This document shows positions 1-6,223 of a stretch of 6,223 nt of DNA, piece after piece (the first letter of the stretch is position 1; every line of letters begins with the position of its first letter). The position numbers were made by a program, and so were the translations under genes. This DNA is from an uncultured Ectothiorhodospiraceae bacterium (GTDB lineage: Bacteria > Pseudomonadota > Gammaproteobacteria > UBA6429 > Thiohalophilaceae): assembly GCA_947259425.1 (NCBI GenBank), contig CAMYMO010000470.1:1-6223 (forward strand). The letters run 5' to 3'. The notes beneath the pieces were generated by a model, which saw only the letters and a list, made by a program, of their open reading frames with translations, was not told where the DNA came from and ran no database searches.

Positions 1-788
1 TGATCTTCACCGTTTACCATTACCTGAACCCTTCTGAAGATTCCCCAGGAGGCATGAAAATTCGAATTACATCGGGTGATATAGAACGATTTAAACAAAT
101 TTTTAAAAAACAATGGCAGCGCTTACCTAATAAACAGGAAATGCAGGGCCTGATTCAGGCTCATTTAAAAGAAGAGATTTTATACCGTGAGGCCCTCGCG
201 ATCGGCCTTGAAAAAGACGACACCATCGTGCGCAGACGGTTGGCGCAAAAAATGGACTTTTTAATTACGGATATTACCGTACCAAGCGAGGTCGATGATA
301 AGACCTTAATGACGTTTTACCAGAAAGATCTCGAGCGATACAGCCGTGCTGCAAAATTAAGTTTTCGCCATATTTATTTTAATCCTGATTTACGCGAAGA
401 AAGAACCGAGGCTGAGGCATCAGCCTTGTTGCAGACCTTACGCGCAACTAAAGCGGGAATGGACATTGATGACCAATACGGTGATCGTTTTATGTTGGGG
501 ACACGATACCAGCAAGTTTCACTTGATGATGTTAAACGTGAATATGGGCAAAAATTTAGCAAACAACTTGAGACACTGAAGACGGGTAGTTGGCAGGGAC
601 CCATTCAGTCTGGGTTTGGATTGCATCTAGTTTATATAAAAAAACGCCAATCCGAAAGTGTTTACCCCTTGGCGGAAATTCGTGAGAGAGTAAAAAATGA
701 TTATCTATTTGAACTGCGCCAATCTCGCAATGAACAGGTTTTAGAAAAGTTAAAAGCCCGCTATGATATTGTGATAGAAGAATCCTAG
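1..788 (+). CDS. PpiC/parvulin-type peptidyl-prolyl cis-trans isomerase, 5' end outside window
   Basis: Periplasmic-type foldase that would isomerise X-Pro bonds in exported proteins. Numbering from the ATG at 54, a SurA-like helical region covers about residues 9-70 (motifs GDIERF, EEILYREAL, RRRLAQKMDFL). A parvulin-like domain follows at about 98-198, recognisable from SFRHIYF (103-109), a GD pair at 143-144 and the closing GFGLHLVYI (187-195). The ATG at 54 is probably internal. The frame stays open back to the first base, reading IFTVYHYLNPSEDSPGG, which looks like the end of an N-terminal membrane segment and its linker, as relatives of this family usually have. The AGGAGG at 47-52 is only one base from that ATG, too close for a ribosome site. 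The centre of the parvulin domain is divergent, so catalytic activity is not certain; a chaperone role is possible. It ends with TAG, 133 bases before a HupE-like gene. Family call firm, substrate unknown. Confidence 0.88.
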   Translation, partial: IFTVYHYLNPSEDSPGGMKIRITSGDIERFKQIFKKQWQRLPNKQEMQGLIQAHLKEEILYREALAIGLEKDDTIVRRRLAQKMDFLITDITVPSEVDDKTLMTFYQKDLERYSRAAKLSFRHIYFNPDLREERTEAEASALLQTLRATKAGMDIDDQYGDRFMLGTRYQQVSLDDVKREYGQKFSKQLETLKTGSWQGPIQSGFGLHLVYIKKRQSESVYPLAEIRERVKNDYLFELRQSRNEQVLEKLKARYDIVIEES

Positions 789-793
789 CATTT

Positions 794-828
794 AGAGATC
801 AATCTCTTCGTACAGGATGATAAGAGAT
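794..828. repeat. Overlapping short inverted repeats (AGAGAT / ATCTCTT / AAGAGAT)
   Basis: Just after the isomerase stop codon, AGAGAT (794-799), ATCTCTT (802-808) and AAGAGAT (822-828) lie in alternating orientation. The middle copy can pair with either the left copy (very tight loop) or the right copy (7 pairs, 13-base loop). No T-run follows the right arm, so it does not look like a standard intrinsic terminator. It could be an RNA processing or weak attenuation structure, an operator, or chance. The sequence shows the symmetry only. Confidence 0.35.
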
Positions 829-858
829 GGATAACCAAAATAACTAACGTACCTGCTG

Positions 859-891
859 TTATTCTGAGTAAACGGAGTCAGCGAAGAATAT
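859..891. repeat. Candidate dispersed palindromic repeat (REP-like)
   Basis: The stretch begins ATTCTGAG (861-868) and ends GCGAAGAAT (881-889). Outer arms TATTCT (860-865) and AGAATA (885-890) are perfectly complementary. An alternative inner stem pairs CTGA (864-867) with TCAG (878-881). ATTCTGAG...GCGAAGAAT resembles, from memory, a palindromic intergenic repeat type seen in many copies in various bacterial genomes. Only one copy occurs in this window, so repetitiveness is inferred, not seen. It lies about 30 bases before the HupE-like start and could affect transcript stability or expression. Confidence 0.4.
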
Positions 892-921
892 TTAAACGAT
901 AAATACATGATATTGGTATAA

Positions 922-1929
922 ATGAAAAATTATATAAACTCATTGTTTCTTATTTTAATTTGTTTCATGCAATATGGCTTTGTTCATGCTCACGAATCTC
1001 GCCCAGCCTATCTTGAGATAAATGAGTCTGCAGCGAGTGTATTTGACATTACATGGCGACGACCAGCACGAGGTGAGATGGTCTTGTCTATGCAACCGAT
1101 ATTTCCAAAACATTGTGCAGTACAAGGAAAAGTCGCGAATTATTTTACATCAGGGGCGCATGTTTCCCGCTGGACGTTAAGCTGCCATAGTGACGAAACT
1201 CAGTCAGGCCTGGTCGGCCATACTATATTTATCGAAGGTCTTACCCAAACCATTACCGATGTATTAATCCGGATACAGTTTCTAGATGGCGTCACGACGA
1301 CAAATATCGTCAAACCCAATCATGCCGAATTGACCGTGGAGGGCTCGCCTAGCAGCTGGCAGGTCATTACTGATTATTTCGTACTGGGTGTTGAGCATAT
1401 TCTGGGTGGAATAGATCATTTGTTGTTTGTTTTGTGTTTATTGTTAATTGTAAAGGGTCGGTGGTTACTGGTAAAAACGATTACAGCTTTTACCATTGCG
1501 CACAGCATTACACTGGCCCTGGCAACACTGGGTGTCGTTAATATCCCGCAAGCCCCAGTGGAGGCGGTGATTGCCTTATCAATTTTATTCCTGGCCGTTG
1601 AGCTGGTTAAGCAACAGCAGGGTAAAAGTGATTTGGCCATGCGTTCGCCCTGGATCGTCGCCTTTATTTTCGGTCTATTACATGGTTTCGGCTTTGCCGG
1701 TGCCCTGTCTGAGGTGGGTCTACCACAGGCGGATATACCTTTGGCGTTATTAATGTTTAATGTCGGAGTGGAGATAGGTCAGTTGCTGTTTATCGCCGTT
1801 GTGCTGATTGCCATTCTAATTTGGCAACAGTTTGTCAAAATACGCTTGGGCTGGTTACCCAGAACCGTGGCGTATGCGATTGGTGGCTTGTCCACTTTTT
1901 GGGTCTTTTCACGAATAGCGTTATTCTAG
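922..1929 (+). CDS. HupE/UreJ-family membrane protein (putative metal transporter)
   Basis: 335 residues. A signal peptide (1-23, cleavage after VHA) precedes the mature end HESRPAYLEI, typical of HupE/UreJ_2 proteins. Residues 24-145 form a periplasmic beta-rich domain with two cysteines (C65, C88), plausibly a disulfide. Residues 150-335 are a bundle of about six to seven membrane helices with the family motifs: GVEHILGGIDHLLF (156-169), FTIAHSITL (190-198), EAVIALS (214-220), FGLLHGFGFAG (250-260) and FNVGVEIGQ (279-287). The acidic and histidine residues E158, H159, D165, H166, H194, E214, H254 and E284 are candidate metal ligands. HupE and UreJ relatives are linked to nickel uptake, but no hydrogenase or urease gene is present here, so the metal is unknown. 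The start is fixed by an in-frame TAA at 919-921 immediately before the ATG; no good Shine-Dalgarno is seen. The cytochrome gene follows after 9 bases, implying co-transcription. Confidence 0.93.
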   Translation: MKNYINSLFLILICFMQYGFVHAHESRPAYLEINESAASVFDITWRRPARGEMVLSMQPIFPKHCAVQGKVANYFTSGAHVSRWTLSCHSDETQSGLVGHTIFIEGLTQTITDVLIRIQFLDGVTTTNIVKPNHAELTVEGSPSSWQVITDYFVLGVEHILGGIDHLLFVLCLLLIVKGRWLLVKTITAFTIAHSITLALATLGVVNIPQAPVEAVIALSILFLAVELVKQQQGKSDLAMRSPWIVAFIFGLLHGFGFAGALSEVGLPQADIPLALLMFNVGVEIGQLLFIAVVLIAILIWQQFVKIRLGWLPRTVAYAIGGLSTFWVFSRIALF

Positions 1930-1938
1930 AGCGATTAT

Positions 1939-4308
1939 ATGTATAAGAAAGCCATATTAGTTTCGGGCATAATCGTCGCAGTTGGTTTAATTTACATTTT
2001 ATCGTCAAAGCCTAATCAGAATCCAGAGTCGTCCCGCAAAACCAGCGAATCAATATCAGTTGATGTCGCAAAACAAGTAAGCACAACCCCAACCTATATC
2101 GGTAGCAGTCGTTGTGTTAAATGCCATGCCGCAGAAAGTAAGGCATGGCAAGGCTCCCATCACGAGCTGGCGATGCAGCATGCTAATGAAAATACGGTGT
2201 TAGCCGATTTCAATAACACTTCGTTTACTTACCATAATGTCACTTCTCGTTTTTTCATTAAAGATAAAAAATATTATGTTCACACCGATGGCCCGGATGG
2301 AAAACTTGCGGATTACGAAATTAAATACACTTTTGGCGTTGAGCCGTTGCAACAATATTTAATCGAGTTACCAGGTGGACATGTCCAGGCCTTGGGCATC
2401 GCCTGGGATACTCGTGCCAAACACCAGGGCGGGCAACGCTGGTATCATCTCTACCCTGACCAACAAATTACTCACGAGAATCGTTTGCACTGGACAAAGG
2501 CCGATCAAAATTGGAATTTTATGTGTGCCGATTGTCATTCCACTAATTTACAAAAAAACTACGACCTTGAAACGAACACTTATGATACTAGCTGGTCTGA
2601 AATAAACGTAAGCTGTGAGGCTTGTCATGGTCCTGCCTCCCATCATCTGGACTGGGCCAATAAAAAATCCACTCGGCAATCGCCGGATCAAGAACACAAA
2701 GGTCTGCTGATAAATTTTGATGAGCGTGTTGCTGTGAACTGGCAAATTGATTCTGCAACCGGCAATGCCAAACGAAGTAAAACAAGAAAATCAGCTAAGG
2801 AAATTGAGGCATGCGCGCGTTGCCATTCACGACGCAGTCAACTAAATAATGACTACGTGCCGGGCAAAAACTTCATGGATAGCTATCGACCGGCATTGCT
2901 GACGGAATTTCTCTATCATCCTGATGGCCAAATCAAGGAAGAGGTCTATGTCTATGGTTCGTTTATCCAGAGTAAAATGTATCACCAGGGTGTGACCTGT
3001 AGCGATTGTCATGAGCCCCATAGTTTGAAATTGCGTGCAGAGGCAAACGGTGTTTGCCTGCAATGTCATTCGGCTGAAAAATTCAATCAAACCACACACC
3101 ATTTCCATAAACAGGACAGTGAAGGTTCACGTTGTGCAGAGTGCCATATGCCACAAACTATCTATATGGGGGTCGATGGGCGACATGATCACAGCATTCG
3201 CATTCCCCGTCCGGATCTCTCCATTAAACTTGGTACGCCCAATGCCTGTAATCAGTGTCATCAAGATAAAACAGCAACATGGGCCAATAATAAAGTGGAA
3301 AGCTGGTACGGCAAAGATTGGGCACCGGGTTGGCATTTTGGTGAGACGCTGTATGAAGCCAGCACCGGCAGTGCCGACACCAATAGCATGACACTGGGCC
3401 AGGACCTGGCCGCCGTTGCCGCATCGTCAAAACTACCGGCTATTGCGCGTGCCACTGCGGCCAATATTTTGCAAACACATCCCGGGCCAACGACCTATGT
3501 CATCATAAAACGATTATTGCAGGATAAAGATCCAATGATCCGGCTATCAGCTCTACAGACATTGGATAGCTTGGAACCACAACATCGATTACAACTTGGC
3601 TTAGACTTATTAACCGATCCTGTGCGTGCAGTTCGGATTGAGGCGGCGAGGGTACTGTCCGTTGTACCTAATCATGTATTGGATGCTCAACAACAAGCTA
3701 GTCTCGAAAAAGCGATTGAAGAATACCGGCAGGCCCAGTTAGCAAATAGTGAGCGGCCAGAATCCCATATTAATCTCGGCTTGCTTGCGATAAGTCTACA
3801 GGAATATACCAAAGCCGAAGCATCCTATCAGCAAGCACTTAAACTCGATCCCAATTTTGTCAATGCCTATGTGAATCTTGCTGACTTATATCGTATCCAG
3901 CAGTTAGATGATAAGGCTGAACAGGCCCTGCTACAGGGGTTACAAATTTCAGATAAAAATCCAGATCTGCATCACGCCCTGGGTCTGTTTTATGTCCGCA
4001 ACAGACAAATGGACAAGGCCCTGCATGAATTGAAAACCGCCTGGGACTTACAAAATGACAATGTTCGTTTTGGTTATGTTTATGCCGTGGCCTTAGAAGG
4101 TAATGGCAAGACAAAGTCAGCGATTAAGCTACTCAAGCAACTTCATAAAACACATCCGAATCATCAGCAAGTTTTGATTGCGCTGGTGTCCTATTTACAG
4201 AAGTCGGGTGATAACAAAACAGCTAGGTCTTATGCCGAAAGGTTGTTAAAACAAAATCCACAATTGGGCAGTGTTGATGAAATATTACAGCGTCTGGCAT
4301 CACCGTAA
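1939..4308 (+). CDS. Octahaem c-type cytochrome with HEAT-like and TPR repeats
   Basis: 789 residues. An uncleaved-looking N-terminal anchor (about 5-22, no clear AXA site) should hold the protein on the periplasmic side. Eight CXXCH haem sites begin at C59, C196, C226, C292, C354, C373, C399 and C437, in a region resembling the cytochrome c554-type multihaem fold. Signature stretches include YIGSSRCVKCHAAE, GGQRWYHLYPD and NWNFMCADCHSTN. HEAT-like helices follow at about 498-580, then about five TPRs (605-638, 639-672, 673-706, 707-740, 741-772). Cytochrome maturation and electron transfer are therefore expected, and the TPR part suggests docking of a partner protein. The family is recognised as widespread multihaem TPR cytochromes; I know of no assigned reaction. 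A redox enzyme such as a reductase or oxidoreductase is as possible as a pure electron carrier. A weak GAG (1929-1931) overlapping the preceding stop gives a 7-base spacing to the ATG, fitting translational coupling with the HupE-like gene. Confidence 0.93.
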   Translation: MYKKAILVSGIIVAVGLIYILSSKPNQNPESSRKTSESISVDVAKQVSTTPTYIGSSRCVKCHAAESKAWQGSHHELAMQHANENTVLADFNNTSFTYHNVTSRFFIKDKKYYVHTDGPDGKLADYEIKYTFGVEPLQQYLIELPGGHVQALGIAWDTRAKHQGGQRWYHLYPDQQITHENRLHWTKADQNWNFMCADCHSTNLQKNYDLETNTYDTSWSEINVSCEACHGPASHHLDWANKKSTRQSPDQEHKGLLINFDERVAVNWQIDSATGNAKRSKTRKSAKEIEACARCHSRRSQLNNDYVPGKNFMDSYRPALLTEFLYHPDGQIKEEVYVYGSFIQSKMYHQGVTCSDCHEPHSLKLRAEANGVCLQCHSAEKFNQTTHHFHKQDSEGSRCAECHMPQTIYMGVDGRHDHSIRIPRPDLSIKLGTPNACNQCHQDKTATWANNKVESWYGKDWAPGWHFGETLYEASTGSADTNSMTLGQDLAAVAASSKLPAIARATAANILQTHPGPTTYVIIKRLLQDKDPMIRLSALQTLDSLEPQHRLQLGLDLLTDPVRAVRIEAARVLSVVPNHVLDAQQQASLEKAIEEYRQAQLANSERPESHINLGLLAISLQEYTKAEASYQQALKLDPNFVNAYVNLADLYRIQQLDDKAEQALLQGLQISDKNPDLHHALGLFYVRNRQMDKALHELKTAWDLQNDNVRFGYVYAVALEGNGKTKSAIKLLKQLHKTHPNHQQVLIALVSYLQKSGDNKTARSYAERLLKQNPQLGSVDEILQRLASP

Positions 4309-4318
4309 TGTTACAACA

Positions 4319-4333
4319 CTGACATTCTGTTAG
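4319..4333 (+). other. Short intercistronic hairpin
   Basis: CTGACA (4319-4324) pairs with TGTTAG (4328-4333) around a 3-base loop, with one G-T pair. It begins 11 bases after the cytochrome stop. No T-run follows, so termination is unlikely. Its right arm overlaps the weak AGGT (4332-4335) in front of the small ORF at 4339 and could reduce its translation. A stem this short may be chance. Confidence 0.25.
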
Positions 4334-4338
4334 GTAAG

Positions 4339-4449
4339 ATGTGGTTATTTCTGAAAGATCGGCATGTTAGGATTGCGATATTGATCCAAATACTTTTAGT
4401 GGTATTGTTACTACTATCAACTGACACGATGCGATGGGACGAAGAATAA
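4339..4449 (+). CDS. Probable small single-span membrane protein, 36 residues
   Basis: Not recognised as any known family. The frame ATG (4339) to TAA (4447-4449) encodes 36 residues. A short N-terminus with basic residues (MWLFLKDRHVR) is followed by an uninterrupted hydrophobic helix at about residues 12-27 (IAILIQILLVVLLLLS), and then a polar, acidic tail ending RWDEE. The charge pattern suggests the N-terminus stays in the cytoplasm and the tail lies outside. It fits neatly between its neighbours: 30 bases after the cytochrome stop and 13 bases before the phosphatase ATG. A weak AGGT lies at 4332-4335. It might be a small partner of the cytochrome or HupE-like protein, or a chance frame in an intergenic gap. 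Only conservation or peptide data can settle it. Confidence 0.45.
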   Translation: MWLFLKDRHVRIAILIQILLVVLLLLSTDTMRWDEE

Positions 4450-4450
4450 C

Positions 4451-4456
4451 AAGGAG
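4451..4456 (+). promoter_or_regulatory. Strong Shine-Dalgarno for the phosphatase gene
   Basis: AAGGAG ends 6 bases before the ATG at 4463, near-ideal spacing and the best ribosome site in the window. It supports the longer phosphatase start. A second, weaker site, AAAAGGA (4507-4513), stands only 3 bases before the in-frame ATG at 4517. Confidence 0.7.
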
Positions 4457-4462
4457 TTATCC

Positions 4463-6223
4463 ATGATCATTAACCGTCCTATCTTTACATATCCTCTTTA
4501 TTTTATAAAAGGAATAATGAAAACTAAGTTGCAAAAGAAAAGAGTTTTGCTCTTGTCTGCGCAGGGGTTGATGGCCACCTTTGCGACCATGCTGCTGGTC
4601 GCCTGCACACAGGAGCGCACTGAGTTAACGCCATCCAGGTCACCACAAGTTCATTCACATCCACGCTTGATATTACAAATCACCGTTGATGCCTTGCGTG
4701 GTGATTTACCAAACCGTTATAGCAATGTGTTGGGTAAGGGGGGCTTTCGATATCTAATGGACGAGGGGATCCACTACAGCAATGCCCATTATCAACATGC
4801 CAATACCGAGACCATAGTGGGTCACGTTTCGCTAGCGACCGGCACCGTCCCCGCCGCCCATGGCATGATCGGAAATGTCTGGTTTGATCGGGAGAAGAGT
4901 CGCCTGGTCTATAACATTGAAGATCCCGACTACCATCTGCTTAGCGCCGGTGCCGATGTGAACAGAAAGACTGAGATCGATCCGACCCAGAAAGCGGCCA
5001 AGGTGGATGGTCGTTCGCCGAATAATATCCTGACGTCTACCTTTAGTGATGAATTGGCGGTGCATTATGCGGGGCAATCGAAAATCTTTGCTGTTTCAGT
5101 AAAAGATCGCGGCGCAGTCTCACTGGCTGGCCATGCCGGCAAGGCCTTCTGGTTTTCCAAGGCCAAGGGTGAGTTCGTAACCAGCAATTATTACTACCAA
5201 CAATATCCAGAATGGGTCAATGCATGGAATGCACGAAAACCAGCTTTATTATACGCGGGTAAAACCTGGGCATTGACTCATGCGCCAGCCCAGTATCTGT
5301 TTGGCGATGCCGATGACCGCGAGTATGAAACCGATCTGGCCGGCTTTGGCCGAACTTTTCCGCATCCCTATGGTAAAGCAGATGATAAATACTTCACGAC
5401 TAAACTCACCTTAAGTCCTGCGGGTGATGAGTTAACTTCAGATTTTGCCAAGACATTACTCGACAAAGAGCAACTTGGACAGGACAACACTCCGGATTAT
5501 CTCGCGATTAGTTTTTCATCTACCGATTATGTCGGTCATCTGTTTGGGGCATCCAGTTTGGAGAGTGAAGACAATATCGCACGCCTCGATCGCACCCTGG
5601 CGGATCTGTTTGCTTACATTGATCAAAAGGTTGGCTTACAAAATACTTTAATCGTGTTATCCGCCGATCATGGTCAGCCGGAAGTGCCGGGTTATTTGCA
5701 CGAACTGGGTATCAACAAGGCGCACATATTTGATCCCCAGTCTTTGGACAAGACACCAGCCATCGCGGCGTTGAAGAAAAAGTTTGGTATGGGCGAAGCA
5801 TTGATAGAGGCTTACTTTCATCCTTATCTCTATCTTAATCATGATCTGATACGCGAAAAGAAGCTGGACCCGCTAGAAGTGGAACAGGCGATTGCCGAGC
5901 AGCTATTAAAGTTCAAGGGTGTGGCCTATGCAGTGTCCAGTACCGCACTGGGCACCGCCAGTTTGCCCGATACCGTGATGATGCGCTCGATCCTGCGTAA
6001 CTTCCACCCGAAGCGCTCCGGTGATATCTACCTGGTGTTTGAACCGAATGTTTTCATTAACGACTTTGACGGCATAACCGTCGCGTCAACTCATGGTTCA
6101 CCATGGCGCTATGATAGCTTCGTGCCGGTGATGTTCGCCGGGGCAGGTATACCGAGACTGAAAGTGGATCGTGCGATTAGCCCTTATGATATCGCACCGA
6201 CTTTGGCGGCATCGCTAAATGTG
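4463..6223 (+). CDS. PafA-like alkaline phosphatase-superfamily lipoprotein, 3' end outside window
   Basis: 587 codons are visible with no stop. It likely hydrolyses phosphate monoesters outside the cytoplasm to release phosphate. Numbered from 4463, a basic n-region (K20-R27), a hydrophobic stretch and a lipobox LVAC ending at C48 mark a lipoprotein. All expected PafA-type residues are present: metal ligands D76, D355, H359, D402, H403 and H544; nucleophile T117 in TETIVGH; N138 in HGMIGN; and K214/R216 in SVKDRGAV. The gaps D76-T117 (41), T117-N138 (21), D355-H359 (4) and D355-D402 (47) equal those I recall for Elizabethkingia PafA. The K/R pair points to a monoesterase rather than a diesterase. 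The alternative start at 4517 gives a more usual 29-residue signal peptide (lipid Cys at residue 30), whereas 4463 has the better ribosome site. The window stops within SPYDIAPTLAASLNV, normally near the C-terminus, so probably only a few dozen residues are missing. Confidence 0.92.
   Translation, partial: MIINRPIFTYPLYFIKGIMKTKLQKKRVLLLSAQGLMATFATMLLVACTQERTELTPSRSPQVHSHPRLILQITVDALRGDLPNRYSNVLGKGGFRYLMDEGIHYSNAHYQHANTETIVGHVSLATGTVPAAHGMIGNVWFDREKSRLVYNIEDPDYHLLSAGADVNRKTEIDPTQKAAKVDGRSPNNILTSTFSDELAVHYAGQSKIFAVSVKDRGAVSLAGHAGKAFWFSKAKGEFVTSNYYYQQYPEWVNAWNARKPALLYAGKTWALTHAPAQYLFGDADDREYETDLAGFGRTFPHPYGKADDKYFTTKLTLSPAGDELTSDFAKTLLDKEQLGQDNTPDYLAISFSSTDYVGHLFGASSLESEDNIARLDRTLADLFAYIDQKVGLQNTLIVLSADHGQPEVPGYLHELGINKAHIFDPQSLDKTPAIAALKKKFGMGEALIEAYFHPYLYLNHDLIREKKLDPLEVEQAIAEQLLKFKGVAYAVSSTALGTASLPDTVMMRSILRNFHPKRSGDIYLVFEPNVFINDFDGITVASTHGSPWRYDSFVPVMFAGAGIPRLKVDRAISPYDIAPTLAASLNV

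Noticed and set aside
374..604. Open frame on the - strand inside the isomerase gene
   Set aside because: It lies wholly within a well-supported gene, and its translation shows no recognisable domain.
907..921. Five-codon mini-frame ATG ATA TTG GTA TAA directly abutting the HupE-like start
   Set aside because: No ribosome site in front and no regulatory codon run; useful only as the stop that fixes the start at 922.
3035..3391. 118-codon + strand frame inside the cytochrome gene
   Set aside because: It is the out-of-frame shadow of the haem-site region; the CXXCH motifs exist only in the main frame.
4319..4338. Possible Pho box before the small ORF and phosphatase
   Set aside because: CTGACAT matches one half of the Pho-box repeat, but the position 11 bases on, where the second half should start, reads TTAGGTA, which barely matches.
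4381..4408. Possible sigma-70 promoter TTGATC / TATTGT with 16-base spacing
   Set aside because: Only 4 of 6 matches in each box and it lies inside the small ORF; such matches are common by chance in AT-rich DNA.
4832..5077. Open frame on the - strand inside the phosphatase gene
   Set aside because: It is antisense to active-site coding sequence (N138 and neighbours), with no domain and no ribosome site recognised.
4560..6223. Apparent rise in GC content within the phosphatase gene, suggesting separate origin
   Set aside because: Spot counts of single lines varied from about 47 to 60 percent against about 43 percent in the isomerase; too few and too variable to claim transfer, and no mobile-element boundary is visible.

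Overview
The window reads as a gene-dense, single-strand stretch of a Gram-negative, probably gammaproteobacterial chromosome. The evidence is a set of exported proteins (periplasmic c-type cytochrome, lipoprotein signal, PpiC-type foldase), moderate GC by eye, and protein families typical of aquatic Proteobacteria. The taxonomic call is inference; there is no rRNA or housekeeping marker here. All supported genes are on the + strand.

Layout. Positions 1-788 hold the 3' part of a PpiC/parvulin-type peptidyl-prolyl isomerase whose true start lies before the window. Positions 789-921 are a non-coding gap with two inverted-repeat structures; one of them (859-891) resembles a dispersed palindromic repeat. 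Positions 922-1929 encode a HupE/UreJ-type membrane protein with a signal peptide. After a 9-base gap, 1939-4308 encodes a 789-residue membrane-anchored cytochrome with eight CXXCH haem sites, then HEAT-like helices and about five TPRs. Positions 4309-4462 contain a probable 36-codon single-span membrane peptide (4339-4449). From 4463 to the window end runs a PafA-like alkaline phosphatase-superfamily lipoprotein that keeps all ten expected active-site and metal positions but lacks its C-terminal tail.

How they may work together. The isomerase, HupE-like protein and octahaem cytochrome look like one cell-envelope module. The foldase could help exported proteins fold, the HupE-like protein could move or sense a metal, and the cytochrome could pass electrons while its TPR part docks a partner. 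This is inference from gene order and families; no hydrogenase or urease gene is visible to tie the HupE-like protein to nickel enzymes. The phosphatase is probably a phosphate-scavenging enzyme that shares the strand, and possibly the transcript. No convincing rho-independent terminator was seen between any of the genes.

No tRNA, rRNA, CRISPR array, insertion sequence, integrase or attachment site was recognised. The most interesting unexplained items are the foldase/HupE/octahaem-TPR gene set, the small membrane ORF before the phosphatase, and the palindromic repeat before the HupE-like gene.
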